Assembly: GCA_050944055.1 (NCBI GenBank)
Contig: JBMNQI010000077.1
Span: 1-8,226 of the forward strand
Reading direction: 5' to 3'
Source: JBMNQI01 sp050944055
GTDB lineage: Bacteria > Bacillota > Clostridia > Oscillospirales > Oscillospiraceae
DNA: 8,226 bases
Both the position numbers and the translations under genes were made by a program. Shown in pieces: positions 6,231 through 8,226 of this stretch. The notes beneath the pieces were generated by a model that was given only the letters and a program-made list of their open reading frames with translations, searched no databases and was not told the DNA's origin. How positions within the stretch are numbered: position 1 is the stretch's first letter; each line of letters opens with the position of its first letter.

Positions 6231-6357
6231 ACCGAAACAATCCGCGGCGCCTGAAAGGCCTGAATTCACACGGGTTAAACCTTTGCCGGCCGCGTCCCTG
6301 ATGTCTCAGATTGCTCCGGCGCGGGCAGCATTGTAGCGTATGCCTGAAACCCCACAT
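6229..6357 (-). CDS. Candidate Arg/Cys-rich small protein of 42 residues
   Basis: On the minus strand AGGAGG (6365-6370), 7 bases, then ATG at 6357 opens a 42-residue frame that begins MWGFRHTLQCCPRR and ends RRRGLFR, with TAA at 6229-6231. It has about 11 Arg and 3 Cys, no hydrophobic segment and no homologue I recognise. No gene lies on the opposite strand, so it is not a shadow. A minus-strand promoter (6454-6482) lies upstream and the bidirectional terminator 5 bases downstream, which makes a tidy one-gene unit of about 250 bases. The transcript could also be a structured RNA, since AAAGG/CCTTT and GCGGC/GCCGC arms fold within it. Translation is unproven. Confidence 0.35.
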   Translation of the reverse strand: MWGFRHTLQCCPRRSNLRHQGRGRQRFNPCEFRPFRRRGLFR

Positions 6358-6396
6358 TACGATTCCTCCTGAAAGCACATTGGGCGGTTTTACGGC

Positions 6397-6413
6397 AGTA
6401 CATACTATGTACT
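6397..6413. promoter_or_regulatory. 17-bp perfect dyad, candidate operator
   Basis: AGTACATA-C-TATGTACT, two perfect 8-base half-sites around one base. It lies about 63 bases upstream of the rightward -35 box, and about 35-50 bases into the predicted leftward transcript, upstream of the small ORF's ribosome binding site. The size suits a dimeric repressor or activator. Confidence 0.45.
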
Positions 6414-6453
6414 TCGGAGAAAGCTCGTGCATATTTCGTCCAAACCGAAAAAT

Positions 6454-6482
6454 GTTATATGCCGGCTCTCACGATTTGACAA
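6454..6482 (-). promoter_or_regulatory. Leftward promoter sharing its -35 box with the hydrolase promoter
   Basis: On the minus strand TTGTCA (6477-6482), 17 bases, TATAAC (6454-6459), with a predicted start near 6447. Its -35 overlaps the rightward TTGACA because TTTGACAAA is nearly symmetric. Confidence 0.5.
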
Positions 6483-6504
6483 ACATTTTCCCTCATGCTA
6501 TATT
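6476..6504 (+). promoter_or_regulatory. Promoter of the phosphotriesterase-family gene
   Basis: Consensus TTGACA (6476-6481), exactly 17 bases, TATATT (6499-6504), with a start near 6511. It rules out the in-frame upstream start at 6427 for the hydrolase. Confidence 0.8.
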
Positions 6505-6534
6505 CTACCAAAAGAGGCGGAAGGGGCTGATCTG

Positions 6535-7533
6535 ATGAAGATAAATACCGTATTGGGACTTATCGACACATCCGAACTGGGGCCTACTCTGATGCATGAG
6601 CACATACTTATCGCCAGCCCGACGATGTGCCGTGTTTGCCCGGACTGGTATGACCGTACATATTTAATAGACTATGCCGTTCGTATGTTAAAAAGGGTTA
6701 AGGCTCATGGCCTTCGCACCATCGTGGATATGACCGCTTTCCAGCTTGGGCGCGATGTAAGCCTTCTGTGCGAGGTGGCTGAAAAAGCTGAAATAAACAT
6801 TATAGCGTGCACGGGTTATTACTGGTATGACGACGCCTGCCTTGTCGATAAATCGCCCGAGTACCTTGCCGAGATAATGATACGCGATATTGAAAAAGGC
6901 ATGGAGGGCGGAAGTGCCAAGGCGGGCGTTATAAAAGCATGCACAGATAAATTCGGCCTGAGCCCGTTTACAAAGCGTTATCTTAAAGCCGCCTGCATTG
7001 CACACAAGGCTACAGGCGTGCCGATATCGACTCATACGAACTGTCATTACGGACCCCAGGGCAAGGAACAGCAGGAATTTTTCGAGAGCGAGGGCGTTGA
7101 CCTTCGAAACGTACTTATCGGTCATATGGGCGATCTTAACGACATAGATTATGCATCCGGAGTCGCCAGCAGAGGCAGCTTTATCTGTCTTGACCGTTTT
7201 GGCGTGTCGGACCTTTGCCCGGGTTACATCGAAGACGAATTCCGCTGCAATCTGGCCGCAAAGCTGTTCAAATCCGGATGGGAGGACCATGTTGTGTTCA
7301 GCCACGACGCAAGCTGCTTCATCGACTTTTCTGGCCGGGAAATGATGGGAAGCCCCTGGGAATACACGAGCAGCTATACACGCGGGTTTGACCTTGAAAA
7401 TCACTGCTTCCAGTTCGATCTGCTTTTCAGGCGCATTCTTCCGTGGCTTAGGGAAAGAGGCGTCACCGAAAGGCAGCTTAATAAGGCACTTATTACAAAT
7501 CCGAGAAGATTCTTTGAAGGGATCGGCAATTAG
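6535..7533 (+). CDS. Phosphotriesterase-family metal-dependent hydrolase
   Basis: A 332-residue cytoplasmic (beta/alpha)8 hydrolase of the PTE/PHP branch of the amidohydrolase superfamily. All binuclear metal ligands are visible: His21 and His23 (LMHEH), Lys134 (GVIKA, the expected carboxylated lysine), His167 (STHTN), His197 (IGHMGD) and Asp258 (SHDAS). Natural members are mostly lactonases or act on sugar lactones, esters or amides; true phosphotriesterase activity is rare. The substrate is unknown. The ATG at 6535 is chosen because AAGGGG (6521-6526) lies just upstream, and the in-frame extension to 6427 overlaps the promoter. The preceding permease may import its substrate, though a terminator and separate promoter divide them. 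The GreA-like gene starts 55 bases later with no terminator between. Confidence 0.9.
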   Translation: MKINTVLGLIDTSELGPTLMHEHILIASPTMCRVCPDWYDRTYLIDYAVRMLKRVKAHGLRTIVDMTAFQLGRDVSLLCEVAEKAEINIIACTGYYWYDDACLVDKSPEYLAEIMIRDIEKGMEGGSAKAGVIKACTDKFGLSPFTKRYLKAACIAHKATGVPISTHTNCHYGPQGKEQQEFFESEGVDLRNVLIGHMGDLNDIDYASGVASRGSFICLDRFGVSDLCPGYIEDEFRCNLAAKLFKSGWEDHVVFSHDASCFIDFSGREMMGSPWEYTSSYTRGFDLENHCFQFDLLFRRILPWLRERGVTERQLNKALITNPRRFFEGIGN

Positions 7534-7588
7534 GCGCTCAGGACGAGGATGTATTTTAATCATATCTTTAGGGGAAAGAGACATAAAA

Positions 7589-8086
7589 ATGTACGACGAG
7601 CTTACCGAGATTGACATTAAAAAAATGCAGGATGAAATCAATTACCGGATCAGGGTCCTGCGGCCTCAGCTTATCGAGGACGTAAAGACTGCCAGAGGTT
7701 TCGGCGACCTGAGCGAAAACTTTGAGTACAAGGCGGCAAAACGGGAGAAAAGCAGAAACGAAAGCCGAATAAGATATCTCCAGAAAATGATCAAAACCGC
7801 AAAACTCATATCCGGGGAATCAGCTTCCGCCGAAATAGGTTTATTCGACAAAGTCGAGATATACTTTGAGGAGTTTAACGAGACAAGGAAGATACAAATC
7901 GTGACGACTCTTCGTCAAAACGCTTTGAAGGGGCTGATAAGCAAAGAATCGCCCCTCGGCAAGTCTCTTATGGGGCATAAGGTTGGAGACAGGGTCCGTG
8001 TGGCGGCTGAGGAGGACTATTTTGTGCAAATCCGAAGTATCGAAAAGGGAAGCGACGACGATTCTCTTCCCATAAGCACGTACTAA
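7589..8086 (+). CDS. GreA/GreB-family transcript cleavage factor
   Basis: A 165-residue factor that would bind RNA polymerase and stimulate cleavage of backtracked RNA. The N-terminal coiled coil (about 5-75) carries ARGFGDLSENFEYKAAKRE (35-53), with the tip acids Asp40 and Glu43 that act in cleavage. The C-terminal FKBP-like domain (about 85-155) has ISKESPLGKSLMGHKVGD (117-134). It is a few residues longer than the usual GreA of about 158 and diverges at the start (no MT.EG..KL), so it may be a paralogue rather than the main GreA. The ATG at 7589 begins the Gre homology; the same frame is open upstream inside the hydrolase gene but codes nothing. AGGGGAAAGAG upstream is a modest ribosome binding site. 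It is probably cotranscribed with the hydrolase. Confidence 0.88.
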   Translation: MYDELTEIDIKKMQDEINYRIRVLRPQLIEDVKTARGFGDLSENFEYKAAKREKSRNESRIRYLQKMIKTAKLISGESASAEIGLFDKVEIYFEEFNETRKIQIVTTLRQNALKGLISKESPLGKSLMGHKVGDRVRVAAEEDYFVQIRSIEKGSDDDSLPISTY

Positions 8087-8116
8087 ATCCTCCCCATTAA
8101 GTCTTAAAGACGGAAC

Positions 8117-8155
8117 AGGAACGGCCTGCGGCAGTGTTTGCAAGCCGTCCTTTTT
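8117..8155 (+). terminator. Terminator after the GreA-family gene
   Basis: AGGAACGGCCTGC (8117-8129) pairs with GCAAGCCGTCCT (8140-8151), with one bulged A and one C-A mismatch; five Ts follow. It ends the hydrolase-Gre transcript. I see no gene in the remaining 70 bases. Confidence 0.75.
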
Positions 8156-8226
8156 ATGCTCGTAACAGTAAATCTGATTAGAACAGGTTCTTTTTCAGGT
8201 ATAAAAACGTGGCGCCCACAAAAGGG

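Noticed and set aside
6427..6534. 36-residue N-terminal extension of the hydrolase
   Set aside because: It spans the promoter at 6476-6504; ATG 6535 has a ribosome binding site and begins the family homology.
7388..7588. 67-residue N-terminal extension of the GreA-like protein
   Set aside because: It lies inside the hydrolase gene in another frame; Gre homology begins at ATG 7589.
6688..7641. 317-codon open frame on the minus strand opposite the hydrolase
   Set aside because: It mirrors the coding strand of a well-supported gene, shows no recognisable domain, and has no promoter or ribosome binding site that I can see.
8180..8191. AGAACAGGTTCT as a LexA-type site or hairpin
   Set aside because: The half-site spacing is two bases rather than four, a two-base loop cannot form a stable hairpin, and no gene follows in the window.

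Overview
The window looks like part of a Bacillota chromosome, most likely a gut-type Clostridia relative. The evidence is AGGAGG-type ribosome binding sites, good TTGaca/TATAat promoters, several intrinsic terminators, moderate GC, and proteins typical of that group: a small CmpB-type membrane protein, DUF3870, and an AprAB-like flavoprotein/ferredoxin pair. Genus cannot be read from this sequence.

Left part (1-3066): a LysR-type regulator, cut by the window edge, is transcribed leftward. It diverges from a two-gene unit that encodes an AprA-like FAD oxidoreductase and a 2x[4Fe-4S] ferredoxin with a 4-base ATGA overlap. The layout suggests an inducible anaerobic redox enzyme of unknown substrate, with the ferredoxin as its electron partner. 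The flavoprotein start is odd: the only good promoter, ribosome binding site and ATG lead into a 19-codon frame that stops (TAA) in the same reading frame, three bases before the TTG that opens the long frame.

Middle (3067-4094): two small membrane proteins. One is a leftward CmpB-like/PF06541 protein that converges on the ferredoxin gene; the other is a rightward DUF5658-like protein.

Right part (4095-8226): a strong promoter drives a roughly 157-base structured leader with a hairpin terminator, then a DUF3870 protein. A second structured gap ends in a classic terminator whose U-tract abuts the ribosome binding site of an NCS2-like permease. So both genes sit behind apparent attenuators that match no riboswitch class I recognise. 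A perfect 14-bp terminator follows the permease. Next comes a 304-base gap with two back-to-back promoters sharing one -35 palindrome, a 17-bp perfect dyad, and a leftward 42-codon small ORF with a textbook ribosome binding site. The rightward promoter drives a phosphotriesterase-family metal hydrolase with all six metal ligands, followed by a GreA-family elongation factor and a terminator. A plausible reading is uptake (permease) plus hydrolysis (phosphotriesterase-like enzyme) of one small cyclic or lactone/amide compound under RNA-based control, but the substrate is not readable from sequence. I found no tRNA, rRNA, CRISPR array or insertion sequence.
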